A stretch of DNA of 31,652 bases from DATHBR01 sp036389955 (lineage in GTDB: Bacteria > Myxococcota > Myxococcia > Myxococcales > Myxococcaceae), in the NCBI GenBank assembly GCA_036389955.1, contig DASVVJ010000571.1, positions 1-31,652 of the forward strand, given 5' to 3'. A program made the translations under genes and the position numbers. Position 1 is the stretch's first letter, and every line of letters starts with the position of its first letter. Of the stretch, positions 15,777-24,232 are shown piece by piece. The notes below the pieces were generated by a model that made no database searches, was not told the origin of the DNA, and was given only the letters and a program-made list of their open reading frames with translations.

Positions 15777-17435
15777 TTACTCGCGAGTGACAGCGCGCAG
15801 AACGATCTCCCGGCGCTGATCGAGCAGCCGCATCGCCAGCGGCAGCACGGCCCGGTAGAGCACCGCGTACATGCCGGCGCACAGGGCAATCATCGCCACC
15901 GTCTGAATCGTGGGCCCGTCCTTCCCCGCCAGCCGCAGCGCCCAGCCAAACGGCATACACCCCACGCACGCGGCAACGATGCCGAGCATGGAGGCCGTGA
16001 GGGGCAGTTTGTCGCGCCGCTTGAGGCTGGCGTGGAACTTCACTGGGAAGTACAGCGACAGGAAGTTGCCCGCGGCCAGCAGTGTGGGGACCACGGCGGC
16101 CACTGAGGCCATGGCGCACAGGAAGTCCACCCACGTGCCGAAGCCGAAGTACACCCGGTAGAAGAGCCCCACCAGCACGGCCATGCTCATACCGGCCAGG
16201 CCCTGCACCAGGTTCTTGGCGCGGAGCACGTCCGCCAGGTCCATCGGCGCGGCGAGGAACACGGCGAAGCCGTGCCCGTCATACGCGAACGTGTTCTGCG
16301 AGAACGTGGAGGAGATGACGACGGCGCCGTACACGGCCAGGCCGCCCATCAGCCACGCGTCCGCCGACTGCCCGAGCAGGTACACGAAGAGGGCGCGGCC
16401 GGACAGCAGCTTCAGGAGAATGGCGAGCACGAACGGCACGGAGATGAGCAACCGCGCGCGAGGGTTGCGCCACAGGTCCAGGGCCTCGCGGGTGACGAGC
16501 GTCCGGAAGCGGGTGGACGTGCGGGCGAACGGATCCCGATCACCGGACTCCTTCATCGCCGGGCCAGCGCGCCCCGCCTGCTTGTGGAAGCGCAACAGCA
16601 GCATGTACGCCACCGCCAGCCCGATGAGGGTGAAGAGCCCCAGCCCGAAGGACTCGCCCAGCGCCACCCGCAGGCGTCCGAGCGCCAGCTGTCGCAGCGA
16701 GTCCCCGAAGAACCCCGAGGGCACCCGTCCCAACGCCACGGCGGCGTTGATGATGATGTCCATGTCCAGCGCTCCCACGCCCGCATCGCCGATGGCGGTG
16801 AGCCACGACGTGTCGACAGGCGGGATGAACGAAGCAGCCAGGAGGAACAGGAAGAACCCGCCGCCGATGATCTCTGCGCTGTGCTTCTCTCTCAGCACGT
16901 TGATGACGGCGTGCAGGCCTACGCGGCTCCACGCGGCGCACAGCAGCGCGAACAGCGCGTAGTTGAGCACGGCCACCCATGGCGCGCGCATCTCGTACAC
17001 AGAGGCGTAGCCCAGCGCGGCGCCCGTCAGCGGCGCGTAGAAAACCAGGGCACGCGGCTCGAAGAGGCTGGCCACGGTGGAGGAGATGAGCAGCCGGAAG
17101 GGCGAGATGGGAAACGGCGCGTAGCGGCTGAGCTCCGAGTGGTCATCCACGCCGGCCGACAGCAGCGGCCACGTCACCCACACGGCGGCGGTGACGAAGC
17201 ACAGCAGGTTGAGGATGAAGTACGGCCACACGTTGCTGTTGGCCACGGGGCCAATGCGCATCAGCTTGAAGAAGGCCAGGCCCAGAAAGAGCGCCGGCGC
17301 GCTGGAGAGCGCGAACGTGCCCACCGCCAGCAGCTTGCTGGGCTTACCCGAGCCGCGGTTGAGGCCAATCATCAGCCGCAGGCCCCACAGCAGCCACAGG
17401 TGGCGGAAGAACCCGGGTACCGGAGGCGCGCTCAC
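15777..17435 (-). CDS. ABC transporter permease (ABC-2/exporter type)
   Basis: Predicted 552-residue integral membrane protein with about twelve hydrophobic segments in two halves, separated by a charged region (about residues 295-325). This is the layout of the large permeases of bacterial ABC exporters. It starts with a GTG at 17435 whose GTGA overlaps the stop of the ATPase gene, so the two are translationally coupled subunits of one transporter. A motif AYDGHGFAVFLAAPMDLADVLRAKN lies near residue 395; such Asp/Pro-rich cytoplasmic loops contact the ATPase in ABC-2 exporters. The substrate is unknown. Confidence 0.85.
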   Translation of the reverse strand: MSAPPVPGFFRHLWLLWGLRLMIGLNRGSGKPSKLLAVGTFALSSAPALFLGLAFFKLMRIGPVANSNVWPYFILNLLCFVTAAVWVTWPLLSAGVDDHSELSRYAPFPISPFRLLISSTVASLFEPRALVFYAPLTGAALGYASVYEMRAPWVAVLNYALFALLCAAWSRVGLHAVINVLREKHSAEIIGGGFFLFLLAASFIPPVDTSWLTAIGDAGVGALDMDIIINAAVALGRVPSGFFGDSLRQLALGRLRVALGESFGLGLFTLIGLAVAYMLLLRFHKQAGRAGPAMKESGDRDPFARTSTRFRTLVTREALDLWRNPRARLLISVPFVLAILLKLLSGRALFVYLLGQSADAWLMGGLAVYGAVVISSTFSQNTFAYDGHGFAVFLAAPMDLADVLRAKNLVQGLAGMSMAVLVGLFYRVYFGFGTWVDFLCAMASVAAVVPTLLAAGNFLSLYFPVKFHASLKRRDKLPLTASMLGIVAACVGCMPFGWALRLAGKDGPTIQTVAMIALCAGMYAVLYRAVLPLAMRLLDQRREIVLRAVTRE

Positions 17436-18250
17436 GCGGACTCCCGGCGCAGCGGTACCACCGGAGCCGGCGCGTCCCCATAGAAGGACAGGCGCGCGTT
17501 GCGCGCGGCCGGCACGGAGATGAGCTTCTCGAACACGGCCTCCAGCGAGGGCGAGTCATGCCGGGCCTTCAGCTCGGACACCGTGCCCTGATCCAGCATC
17601 CGCCCGCCGCGGATGATGCCGGCGTGGGTGGCCAGCCGCTCGGCGATCTCCAGCACGTGCGTGGTGAGCAGCAGGGTGACGCCGCGCCGGCTCAGCTCGC
17701 GCAGCAGCTCACGGATGACGCCCGCGGCCAGCACGTCGATGCCCTCGAACGGCTCGTCCAGGAAGATCAGCTCCGGCGCATGAATCAGCGCCGCGGCAAT
17801 CGCCAGCCTGCGCCGCATGCCCTTGGAGTACTCGGAGACGAGCGCCCCGGCCTTGTAGGTGAGCTCGGTGAGTTCCAGCAGCTCCACGGCGCGGGCCGCG
17901 GCCTCATCCCCGCCCAGGCCGTACATGCGGCCGCAGAAGGTGAGGTACTGCCGCCCGGTGAGCCGCTCGAAGAGGCTCAGCTCCTCGGGCACCATGCCGA
18001 TGCGGCGTTTGATCTCCAGCGGCTGGCGCACGGCATCCAGGCCCAGCAGCTGAATGGAGCCCGAGTCCGGCCCATACACCCCGGTGAACAGGGCAATGGA
18101 GGTGGACTTCCCGGCGCCGTTGGGGCCCAGGTAAGCGTAGAAAGCGCCGCGGGGAATCTGCAGGTCCAGCCCGTTGAGGGCGGTGAAGCTGCCGAACCGC
18201 TTGACGAGCCCTCTGGCGTCAACGGCCAGCTCGGTGGGGGAGAGCGACAT
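17432..18250 (-). CDS. ABC transporter ATP-binding subunit
   Basis: Predicted 272-residue ABC ATPase: Walker A GPNGAGKS (42-49), a Q-loop in GMVPEELSLFERLTGRQY, a signature of the YSKGM-RRRLAIA type (a drift from LSGGQ common in ABC-2 exporters such as CcmA/NatA-like), Walker B LIFLDEPFEGID, and an H-loop in LLTTHVLE. The ATG at 18250 opens the domain; the reading frame extends further upstream but across the response-regulator gene. It powers the permease encoded by the overlapping next gene. A response regulator gene ends 53 bases upstream. Confidence 0.9.
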   Translation of the reverse strand: MSLSPTELAVDARGLVKRFGSFTALNGLDLQIPRGAFYAYLGPNGAGKSTSIALFTGVYGPDSGSIQLLGLDAVRQPLEIKRRIGMVPEELSLFERLTGRQYLTFCGRMYGLGGDEAAARAVELLELTELTYKAGALVSEYSKGMRRRLAIAAALIHAPELIFLDEPFEGIDVLAAGVIRELLRELSRRGVTLLLTTHVLEIAERLATHAGIIRGGRMLDQGTVSELKARHDSPSLEAVFEKLISVPAARNARLSFYGDAPAPVVPLRRESA

Positions 18251-18303
18251 GGAGGCCCCCAGTTTCGACCGGGCGGGCCTCCGTCCACAATCCCCCCTCT
18301 GAC

Positions 18304-18681
18304 TCAGTGCATCAACGACATCTCGGGCGGCCCGACAATCTGCTGCACCGTCATCCGGACCTTGTCCAGGTCCACTGGCTTGGAGATGTAGCCCGCGGCG
18401 CCTACCAGCTCCGCCTCCCACTCGAAGCCGTAGCCGGAGATGATGATGATGGGCAGGTTGCGCGCGCGCGGCATCTTCTTGAGCGCATCGAGCAGCCCCC
18501 ACCCGCTCATGACGGGCATCCGCAGGTCCAACAGCACCGCGGCGGGCATGTCTCCCTCCAGCAGGTCCAGCGCCTCACGGCCATTGGAAGCCTGCACGGT
18601 GCGGTAGCCCAACTCCTCGAGGGCATCGCAGATGAGCGTGCGGTGGCTCGCGTCGTCGTCGACGACCAGGATGTGCGACAT
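18304..18681 (-). CDS. Stand-alone response regulator receiver (CheY-like)
   Basis: Predicted 125-residue single receiver domain. Acidic pocket D8-D9-D10, phospho-acceptor D52 in LLDLRMP, switch Ser82 in IISG and K101 in SKPVDL are all present, so it should be phosphorylatable. There is no output domain, so it works through protein interactions, as many myxobacterial orphan receivers do. No histidine kinase gene is adjacent. It is upstream of, and probably co-transcribed with, the ABC exporter genes, which suggests but does not prove a functional link. Confidence 0.9.
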   Translation of the reverse strand: MSHILVVDDDASHRTLICDALEELGYRTVQASNGREALDLLEGDMPAAVLLDLRMPVMSGWGLLDALKKMPRARNLPIIIISGYGFEWEAELVGAAGYISKPVDLDKVRMTVQQIVGPPEMSLMH

Positions 18682-19042
18682 AGCGGGGCCTCAGTGCGAC
18701 AGTCTTCGGGGGTGGTGTGATTCTATGGACTCCAAGATGGGATCGATTCCCTCATTGGGGAAGTGGGGGATCCAATTTTAAACACCTTTATTCCCGCCGC
18801 CCCCTCGTCTGCTTTCACTCCCCGAAAAGACGCAGTGCGTTCTGACCGAGCAGCCCGGCCTCGACTTCGTCGCCCAGCTTGAGCGCCAGCAGCTGCCGCA
18901 GCTCCCGGTTCCAGGCGTAGGGCAGCTGGGGAAAGTCCGTCCCATTTCAGCGCGGGCAGCGGCAGCGTGCCGCCGGGATCCAACCACGCCGAGGCCGCGC
19001 CCAGACACCCCATGACCTCGTGAGCGGGCATAGGGGCGGGCG
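18682..19042. other. Gene-poor region upstream of the response regulator
   Basis: These 361 bases hold no intact gene. The left 130 bases include an AT-rich patch (about 18770-18800), the likely promoter area for the leftward response-regulator operon, though I cannot assign boxes. The rest carries the decayed amidohydrolase 3' end listed separately. Confidence 0.5.
18815..18946 (-). pseudogene. Remnant: C-terminus of an amidohydrolase (TIM-barrel) gene
   Basis: The minus strand encodes 43 residues ending at a TGA (18815-18817). They begin GTDFPQLPYAWNRELR and continue through a QLLALKLGDEVEAGLLGQNALRLFGE-like end (read in two pieces). GTDFP, followed about 30 residues later by GLLGxNAxRLFG, is the usual C-terminal end of amidohydrolase_2 proteins, where the Asp is a metal ligand. 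Directly upstream there is an in-frame stop (18947-18949). The neighbouring frame (reading PLPALKW) looks like the continuation, with a base or two lost at about 18943. No start or the other metal-binding motifs are present, so this is a degraded fragment. Confidence 0.55.
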
Positions 19043-19279
19043 CTACTTCTTCTCGGGGCCCTGATCCTTCTGCGGCTCCCCGTCCACGCGGCGCAGGAAG
19101 TCCTGCTGCTGCGAGTAGCCCTGGCGCGCCAGGCGCTGGGTTTCGATCAGGTCCGCGACCTTGGAGCACACCTGTCCCAGCGTCCGCAGGGACTCGGCGA
19201 GAATCTTCTCCACCTGGTCCTGGGCATCCGGGCGCTTGAGGACGGTCCTGTCGCGGCGGAACAGCAGGGGCAACTTCAT
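19043..19279 (-). CDS. Small charged hypothetical protein
   Basis: A 78-residue protein from an ATG at 19279 (the frame can start at a TTG at 19288). It is rich in Lys, Arg, Gln and Glu, predicted largely helical (about residues 20-65, with heptad-like Leu/Val spacing), and has a very polar C-terminus (QKDQGPEKK). No recognised family. Accepted because its codon use shows the third-position GC bias of its neighbours, and its reverse and shifted frames are not protein-like. Confidence 0.5.
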   Translation of the reverse strand: MKLPLLFRRDRTVLKRPDAQDQVEKILAESLRTLGQVCSKVADLIETQRLARQGYSQQQDFLRRVDGEPQKDQGPEKK

Positions 19280-19548
19280 CCCGCCCAATCTAGGAGATGC
19301 CTGCCGCGGGTGCTACGGCCCGCCGCGCCTTCTGGCGCCCACCGTCCACCAGGTAGAGCCCCCGGCTGCCGGCTCGTCAGGTTGCCGAAATGGGGTGATG
19401 ATCCAAATCTTTACACTTACGAAAATTTACAAAATGGGCGGTGTCCCGCTCGACCTGGGACCTGGAGCCAAGCGGAGCATCCACTAACTGACGGAAACTC
19501 CAGGCCTTTGACGAATTTTCAAGCAGGGGGGTGACGGGGAGTTAATGG
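19280..19548. other. Intergenic region with AT-rich segment
   Basis: A stretch of about 270 bases with no convincing gene. A segment near 19390-19435 is markedly AT-rich for this genome and may be the promoter area of the following plus-strand gene. A minus-strand fragment reading GLYLVDGGRQKARR ends at a TAG at 19290-19292; it may be another decayed gene end. Confidence 0.4.
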
Positions 19549-19596
19549 ATGCTTACAGTGGTGCCTCGTAAAACCCACTTCTTCGGGGGCTGCGCG

Positions 19597-19869
19597 ATGG
19601 CTTACGACGGCGAGCTGGTCAAGATGGAGAACGGTCGCTGGGCGCGGTTCCAGCGGTGCCGGGTGTACCGTCCGGGTGTCGAGGACGCGGGTGAGACGAT
19701 GCTGCTGATCGCGGTGGAGCTGGAGGACCGCTACCAGCGCATGCTGGACGAGGTGGCCGACTCGCTGGCCCAGTACCGCCAGCAGGGCATTCCCGTGCAG
19801 GTGCGCATGGACCCCAACTCGCAGGGCATCACCCTGCAGCCCGAGTTCACCGAGGCCGCCGTTCACTGA
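19597..19869 (+). CDS. Small hypothetical protein
   Basis: A 90-residue protein starting MAYDGELVKMENGRWARFQ. It is an acidic alpha/beta-like protein with no signal or membrane span and a helix rich in Glu/Asp (LEDRYQRMLDEVADSLAQY). An earlier in-frame ATG at 19549 has a better ribosome-binding site (GGGGAG) and would add 16 residues (LTVVPRKTHFFGGC...), so the true start is uncertain. No family recognised. Followed by two hairpins. Confidence 0.65.
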   Translation: MAYDGELVKMENGRWARFQRCRVYRPGVEDAGETMLLIAVELEDRYQRMLDEVADSLAQYRQQGIPVQVRMDPNSQGITLQPEFTEAAVH

Positions 19870-19873
19870 GCGG

Positions 19874-19891
19874 CCTGTCCCCTGGGGCAGG
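19874..19891 (+). terminator. Hairpin just after the small hypothetical gene
   Basis: CCTGTCC and GGGCAGG (one G-U pair) around a 4-base loop, five bases after the stop codon. Probably part of the termination region. Confidence 0.45.
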
Positions 19892-19938
19892 GGGGCTGTT
19901 CAGTCATTAACAACACCCGGGCTCCGCGCCTTAACAGG

Positions 19939-19969
19939 CACGGGGCCCGGCTCATTTACGGGCCCCGTG
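19939..19969. terminator. Perfect 11-bp hairpin between convergent genes
   Basis: CACGGGGCCCG (19939-19949) and its exact complement (19959-19969) flank an AT-rich 9-base loop. It lies between the stops of the small plus-strand gene and the leftward peptidase gene, so it can serve both. Confidence 0.7.
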
Positions 19970-19988
19970 TCCGCAAATCGGCAGCGGC

Positions 19989-22061
19989 TCAGGTGCCGTT
20001 AAGCCAACGCTCGTAGGCCTCGAAGCCGTACTCCCGGCCCAGGAAGTCCTTCACCAACAGTGAGGCTCCCTTGGTGCCGCCCGGCTCCAGCACGGCGCGG
20101 CGGTAGCGCTGGGCGGGCGCGGGGTTCATCAGCCCCTCGGCCTGGAAGGGCGTGAAGAGGTCCTTCGCAATCACGAGCGACCACATGTACGTGTAGTAGA
20201 CGGCTGAGTACCCATCGAGGTGGCCGAAGGAGAGCTGGAAGTACGTGTCCCTGGCGTACTTGAAGGGGGTGTAGCGCTCCTGCAGCTCGCGCACCTTGGC
20301 GGTGGTGTCCAGCCCCTTCGGGTCGCGGTTGTAGAGCTGCAGGCTGGTGGCCGCGTAGAACATCTGCTGGCGCACCCACAGGCCCTTGCCGAACTCATCG
20401 GCGCGCTTCATCCGGGCGATGGCCTCGGCGGGCAGCGGCTCGTTGGACTGGTGGTGCCGGGCGAAGGTCTGCAGGGACTCGGGCGCCCAGGCCCACTCCT
20501 CGAGCATCTGCGAGGGCGCCTCGACGAAGTCATGCTCGGTGCGAACGCCGGACACACCCGCCCAGCGCGTCTGGCCGCCGAGGATGTGGTGCAGCAGGTG
20601 GCCAAACTCGTGGAAGAAGGTCTCCACGTCGCCGTGCTGCATGAGCGCGGGCTCGGCGCCGGGCTTGGGGAAGTTGCACATCAGCACGCCCTCGGGGAGC
20701 GTCTTGCCGGCCTTGCCGTTGGCCAGGTCCCACTGCGCCGCGTGCTTGTACTTGTCGGCGCGCGGGTGCATGTCGAGGAAGAAGCGGCCCAGCAGCTTCG
20801 GGCCCTCGTAGACCTCATAGGCCTCGATGTCCGGGTGCCACACCTGGGCGTCGTTCAGCTTCTTGTAGGTGATGCCGAACATGCGCGAGGTGATGTCGAG
20901 GATGCCCTGCTTGACGCGGGTGTACTCGAAGTAGGGGCGCACCGCCTGCGAGTCGAAGCTGTACTGCTCGGCCTTCACCCGGTCCTCCAGGTACTGCTGG
21001 TCCCACGGGTGCACGGCGGTGGCCTTGGGCTCATCCTTGCGCTTGCGGGCCAGCAGCGTGTCGTAGTCGCTCTTCACGCGGGTGGCGGAGGCGGTGGTGA
21101 TCTTCTCGATGAAGTCGGCGGCGGCCTTGTCGCTGCCGATCATCTTGTCCTCGGTGATGTACGCGGCCCAGCTCGGGTAGCCGAGCAGCGTGGCCAGCTC
21201 GTGGCGCTTGGCGATGAGGCTCGACAGGGTGTCGAGGTTCTTCGGGTGGCCCCGCTGGCGGTAGACGCGCCAGAGCGCCTCGCGCGCCTTGCCGCTCTTG
21301 GCGTACGTCATGAAGGGCAGGTAGTCCGGCGTGTCGGTGGTGATGCGCACCTTGCCGTTGGGCCCGGGCTTGTGGGCGCGCACGTAGTCCTCGGGCAGGC
21401 CGGCGAGCTCCTTGGGGTCCAGCTCCACGGAGCGCACGTCCTCGCGGATGTTGCGGCCGAACTCCTGGCCAATCTTGACGAGCTCTTCGTTGAGGGCCTT
21501 CACACGGGTGCGCGTGGCCTCGTCCCGGTCCACGCCGGCGCGGCGGAACTCGCGCAGCATCTTGGTGACGTAGTGGCGCGTGGCCTCGTCCTGTCCGCTC
21601 ACGTCCAGGCTGGCGAGCACGTCATAGATGCCGCGGTCCAGGGACAGCTCGGTGATGTTCTTCGCCACCTCCTGCTCGCAGTCCTGGGCCGCGGTGCGAA
21701 AGGCCACGTCCGGGTGCGAGTTGCTGGCCACGGCCGCGCGGCCGCCCGTGTCCGCGAGCAGGGCGAGGCCATCGTCATAAAGGGTGAGCGCGGTGACGGT
21801 GTCCCGGGGCGCTGGCAAGGCCTTGAAGCGGGCGAACTGCTCGCGGCCCTGCTGGATGCCCTGGCGGCAGGACTCCTGGTACTGGGCGACGGTGCCCGTG
21901 AGATGGCGGGACGCGTCAGCCACCAGCGGCGCGGGGGCCGGCGCGGCCACGGGAGCCGTCACGGCGGGCTGGGCGGTGGCCTGAGGGGCGGGGGTATTCG
22001 CGGTGGAGCTGGCGCATCCGGCCAGAGCGGCGGACGCGACAAGAGCGAGTGTGAGACGCAC
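19989..22061 (-). CDS. M3 family zinc metallopeptidase lipoprotein
   Basis: Predicted 690-residue thimet-oligopeptidase/Dcp-type enzyme. HEFGH at 484-488 supplies two zinc ligands and the catalytic Glu; E514 in DFVEAPSQ supplies the third ligand, with the usual spacing. Conserved C-terminal elements such as FGHLDGYSAVYYTYMWS and LEPGGTKGASLLVKDFLGREY are present. Unlike cytosolic M3 enzymes it has a lipoprotein signal with lipobox LAGC (Cys 16) and a Pro/Ala linker, so it should be anchored in the periplasm or outer membrane and cut short peptides there. I chose the GTG at 22061 (GGAG upstream) since the longer frame to 22226 would bury the signal peptide. Divergent from the VgrG-like gene. 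Confidence 0.9.
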   Translation of the reverse strand: MRLTLALVASAALAGCASSTANTPAPQATAQPAVTAPVAAPAPAPLVADASRHLTGTVAQYQESCRQGIQQGREQFARFKALPAPRDTVTALTLYDDGLALLADTGGRAAVASNSHPDVAFRTAAQDCEQEVAKNITELSLDRGIYDVLASLDVSGQDEATRHYVTKMLREFRRAGVDRDEATRTRVKALNEELVKIGQEFGRNIREDVRSVELDPKELAGLPEDYVRAHKPGPNGKVRITTDTPDYLPFMTYAKSGKAREALWRVYRQRGHPKNLDTLSSLIAKRHELATLLGYPSWAAYITEDKMIGSDKAAADFIEKITTASATRVKSDYDTLLARKRKDEPKATAVHPWDQQYLEDRVKAEQYSFDSQAVRPYFEYTRVKQGILDITSRMFGITYKKLNDAQVWHPDIEAYEVYEGPKLLGRFFLDMHPRADKYKHAAQWDLANGKAGKTLPEGVLMCNFPKPGAEPALMQHGDVETFFHEFGHLLHHILGGQTRWAGVSGVRTEHDFVEAPSQMLEEWAWAPESLQTFARHHQSNEPLPAEAIARMKRADEFGKGLWVRQQMFYAATSLQLYNRDPKGLDTTAKVRELQERYTPFKYARDTYFQLSFGHLDGYSAVYYTYMWSLVIAKDLFTPFQAEGLMNPAPAQRYRRAVLEPGGTKGASLLVKDFLGREYGFEAYERWLNGT

Positions 22062-22178
22062 GAGGGAATTTCTCCGGGGGTGAACGGGTGCTTCTTGAAC
22101 CGGCCGCGGAGTAAAGCATTTCCGGGTTTCTGGCCAGGGGGGCAGGGCAGGGGCGAAGAAGGGCTCCTCCTTAGTGGT

Positions 22179-22209
22179 ATGGAGCCACAGCGGGCCGGTA
22201 TGGCTCCAT
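22179..22209. promoter_or_regulatory. 9-bp inverted repeat between the divergent peptidase and vgrG-like genes
   Basis: ATGGAGCCA (22179-22187) and its exact complement TGGCTCCAT (22201-22209) are separated by 13 bases, 35 bases before the vgrG-like start. A direct GGTATGG repeat overlaps both arms. It could be an operator or an mRNA leader hairpin; nothing distinguishes the two. Confidence 0.4.
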
Positions 22210-22243
22210 GTGAGGGATTGCCCCAAGGCGAGAGGCGCCCCAC

Positions 22244-24208
22244 ATGGTTTCCGAACCGAGTCGTCCCCTGGAGGCTCACTCAGCCGTCCTGGAAAGGCTG
22301 AGGCTGGAGCTGTCGCTCACGATGGGCAGCGACGCTTTTACCATCCCGGGTGGGCAGGTGAAGCAGCTGTCCGTCTCCCTCTCCAGTTATGGCTTCAGCG
22401 CCTCGGTGTCGTTCTGGGGCCGGCTGGAGAAGGAGGATGATCCGCTCTACCGGGCCTTTCTCCGGCCAGATCTGCTGCGCGTGCGGCTGGCCATCTCGGG
22501 GGTGTACGACCAGCCCGACGAGGCTTCACCGCCGCTTGTCCTTCAGGGCTTGGCCCGGACCCGGAGCCTGGGTGGCATGCCTCAGGGCGGGACCGAGGAC
22601 GAGGCGCTCGGCTTCCGCCGCTACAGCATCGAGTTCGCCGACGCCGCGCAGGTGCTCTGGCGCCAGCACCGGCCCACGGAGCTGCACACCGACAAGAAGA
22701 TGTCGGAGCTGCTCGAGGCACACCGGGTCGATCCCATTCAGCTCTCCTGCGAGTGGGACGTGCTGGAGGTTCCACAGCCGATGCTCTGCCTGGGGCTGGG
22801 CCAGGATGCTCCCGCCACCAGCTTCTACGACTTCGTCATGGCGTACGTGCACGCCCATGGAGGCGTGTGGACCTACGACAGCCAGGAGGACCGCTACCTG
22901 CTGACGGGGAGCAAGCCGAAGGTGGGCAAGCCCGTGCCCCTCGGTGGAAATGAGGTGCGGAAGGTGGAGCTGGCACTGCCCCCGGTGCCTCGCCACAGCA
23001 TGCGTGTGCTCAACACCTTCGCCGCGGCACCTTCCACGACCGAACTTGAACAGGCGCAGGCCGTCAGCGGTGTCAGGCAGGACGTGCTGCTGCGCACCCC
23101 TCTTGCCATCCAGGCCGAGCAGCGTGAGACACGGGAGAAGCAGCGCCTGCAGCTGCCGCACCCGCGGTTGAGGCTCGGCTTTGGGCGCCTTCCCACGGTG
23201 CTTGTCCGGCCGGGGGGAACCCTGCGTCTCGAAGGCAGCCTCTGGCCCCGGGGGCTGAAGGGGACCGACAAGCCTCAGCGGGTGCGTGAGATGTCTCTTC
23301 AGGCCTTCGCCGTGGAGCCCGGTCCGGAGCGCGACTCGGCATTGCCCTCCGCCGGCTACCAGCTGCTCCTGACCGCGGTGATCGAGCCCGAAGCTGATCC
23401 GGTGCCCCTCTTCCCGCCCTTCCGCCAGCCCCGCTATCCCATCTACGCCGAGGGCAAGATGCACAGCCCGGGCGGCGAGGAGGGCGATCGCATCTACCTC
23501 CTCGTCGACGACGAGAAGAACTCCCTGCTCTTCTGGCGGGTGGCGGTGCCGCTGTGGAACAAGATCGTCAGCGTGCCGGCGCAGCCGGGCTTCTTCCCCG
23601 GCCACTTCTACTTCCCTCCTTATAAGAACGCCCGGGTGCTGCTGGCGCTCCATTTCGACCATGCCGAGCTGCACCGCTCCCTCGACTGGGGCGAGACGGT
23701 GCGTCTGCCCATGGAAGCGCAGGGCGATCAGTCCCTGCTGGGAAAGAACCGGACGAGCCAGACGGCCATCACCCACGACTACCAGGAGGAGAAGCCGGTC
23801 TGGACCCTGCACCGTGTCTCGGCCAACGACCTGCAGACGGTCCGCTTCGCCGAGGGCAACATGGTGCTCGAGACGCGCGAGGACCCCAGCACTCCGAAGG
23901 CCACTCCGACGTTCGACGTCACTCCCCAGGTGGAGACCGCCAAGAGCGAGCTGGCCTCCTCGGTGGGAGGAGCGATTGGAGAGACCTCGGCCACCTACCA
24001 GGCGTCCACGGCCGCGGTCACCTCGGACATTCAGAATGCGTCGGCGGAAGCCACGGCCGCGCTCGAGGCCGCCAACGCGGAAGTCTCAGCCAAAGTCACC
24101 GAGGCCCGCTCGGAGATTGGCGGGGCCATGGGCCGGCTGTCCGAGTCCGGAGCGGCTCTCAGCGGAGCGGCCGCGGAGGCCAGGGCGACGCTTCAGGGCC
24201 TGTTGTAG
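22244..24208 (+). CDS. Diverged VgrG-like T6SS spike protein with helical C-terminal tail
   Basis: Predicted 654-residue protein. Residues about 28-240 have the layout of the gp27-like hub of VgrG. There is a first barrel (ASVSFWGRLEKEDD, LRVRLAISG), then DKKMSELLEAH, a helix-strand CEWDVLEV, and SFYDFVMAYVHAHGGVWTYDS, which matches the S-x-F-[DY]-F-h-x-R-h-x-E-x-G-h-x-h-x-[FY]-x motif where VgrG reads a late β-hairpin. About 430-510 (PGFFPGHFYFPPYKNARVLLAL) looks like the gp5 OB-fold. The usual repeated VG-x-N β-helix and PAAR/DUF2345 parts are missing. Instead residues 563-654 are a hendecad amphipathic helix. The call rests on this layout and the T6SS neighbours; sequence drift is large. 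The next gene starts 25 bases on. Confidence 0.7.
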   Translation: MVSEPSRPLEAHSAVLERLRLELSLTMGSDAFTIPGGQVKQLSVSLSSYGFSASVSFWGRLEKEDDPLYRAFLRPDLLRVRLAISGVYDQPDEASPPLVLQGLARTRSLGGMPQGGTEDEALGFRRYSIEFADAAQVLWRQHRPTELHTDKKMSELLEAHRVDPIQLSCEWDVLEVPQPMLCLGLGQDAPATSFYDFVMAYVHAHGGVWTYDSQEDRYLLTGSKPKVGKPVPLGGNEVRKVELALPPVPRHSMRVLNTFAAAPSTTELEQAQAVSGVRQDVLLRTPLAIQAEQRETREKQRLQLPHPRLRLGFGRLPTVLVRPGGTLRLEGSLWPRGLKGTDKPQRVREMSLQAFAVEPGPERDSALPSAGYQLLLTAVIEPEADPVPLFPPFRQPRYPIYAEGKMHSPGGEEGDRIYLLVDDEKNSLLFWRVAVPLWNKIVSVPAQPGFFPGHFYFPPYKNARVLLALHFDHAELHRSLDWGETVRLPMEAQGDQSLLGKNRTSQTAITHDYQEEKPVWTLHRVSANDLQTVRFAEGNMVLETREDPSTPKATPTFDVTPQVETAKSELASSVGGAIGETSATYQASTAAVTSDIQNASAEATAALEAANAEVSAKVTEARSEIGGAMGRLSESGAALSGAAAEARATLQGLL

Positions 24209-24232
24209 CGACTTACCCAGTGGAGGCAAGAC

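Noticed and set aside
20220..22301. Long plus-strand open frame opposite the M3 peptidase
   Set aside because: Antisense shadow. The minus strand encodes HEFGH and the full family layout.
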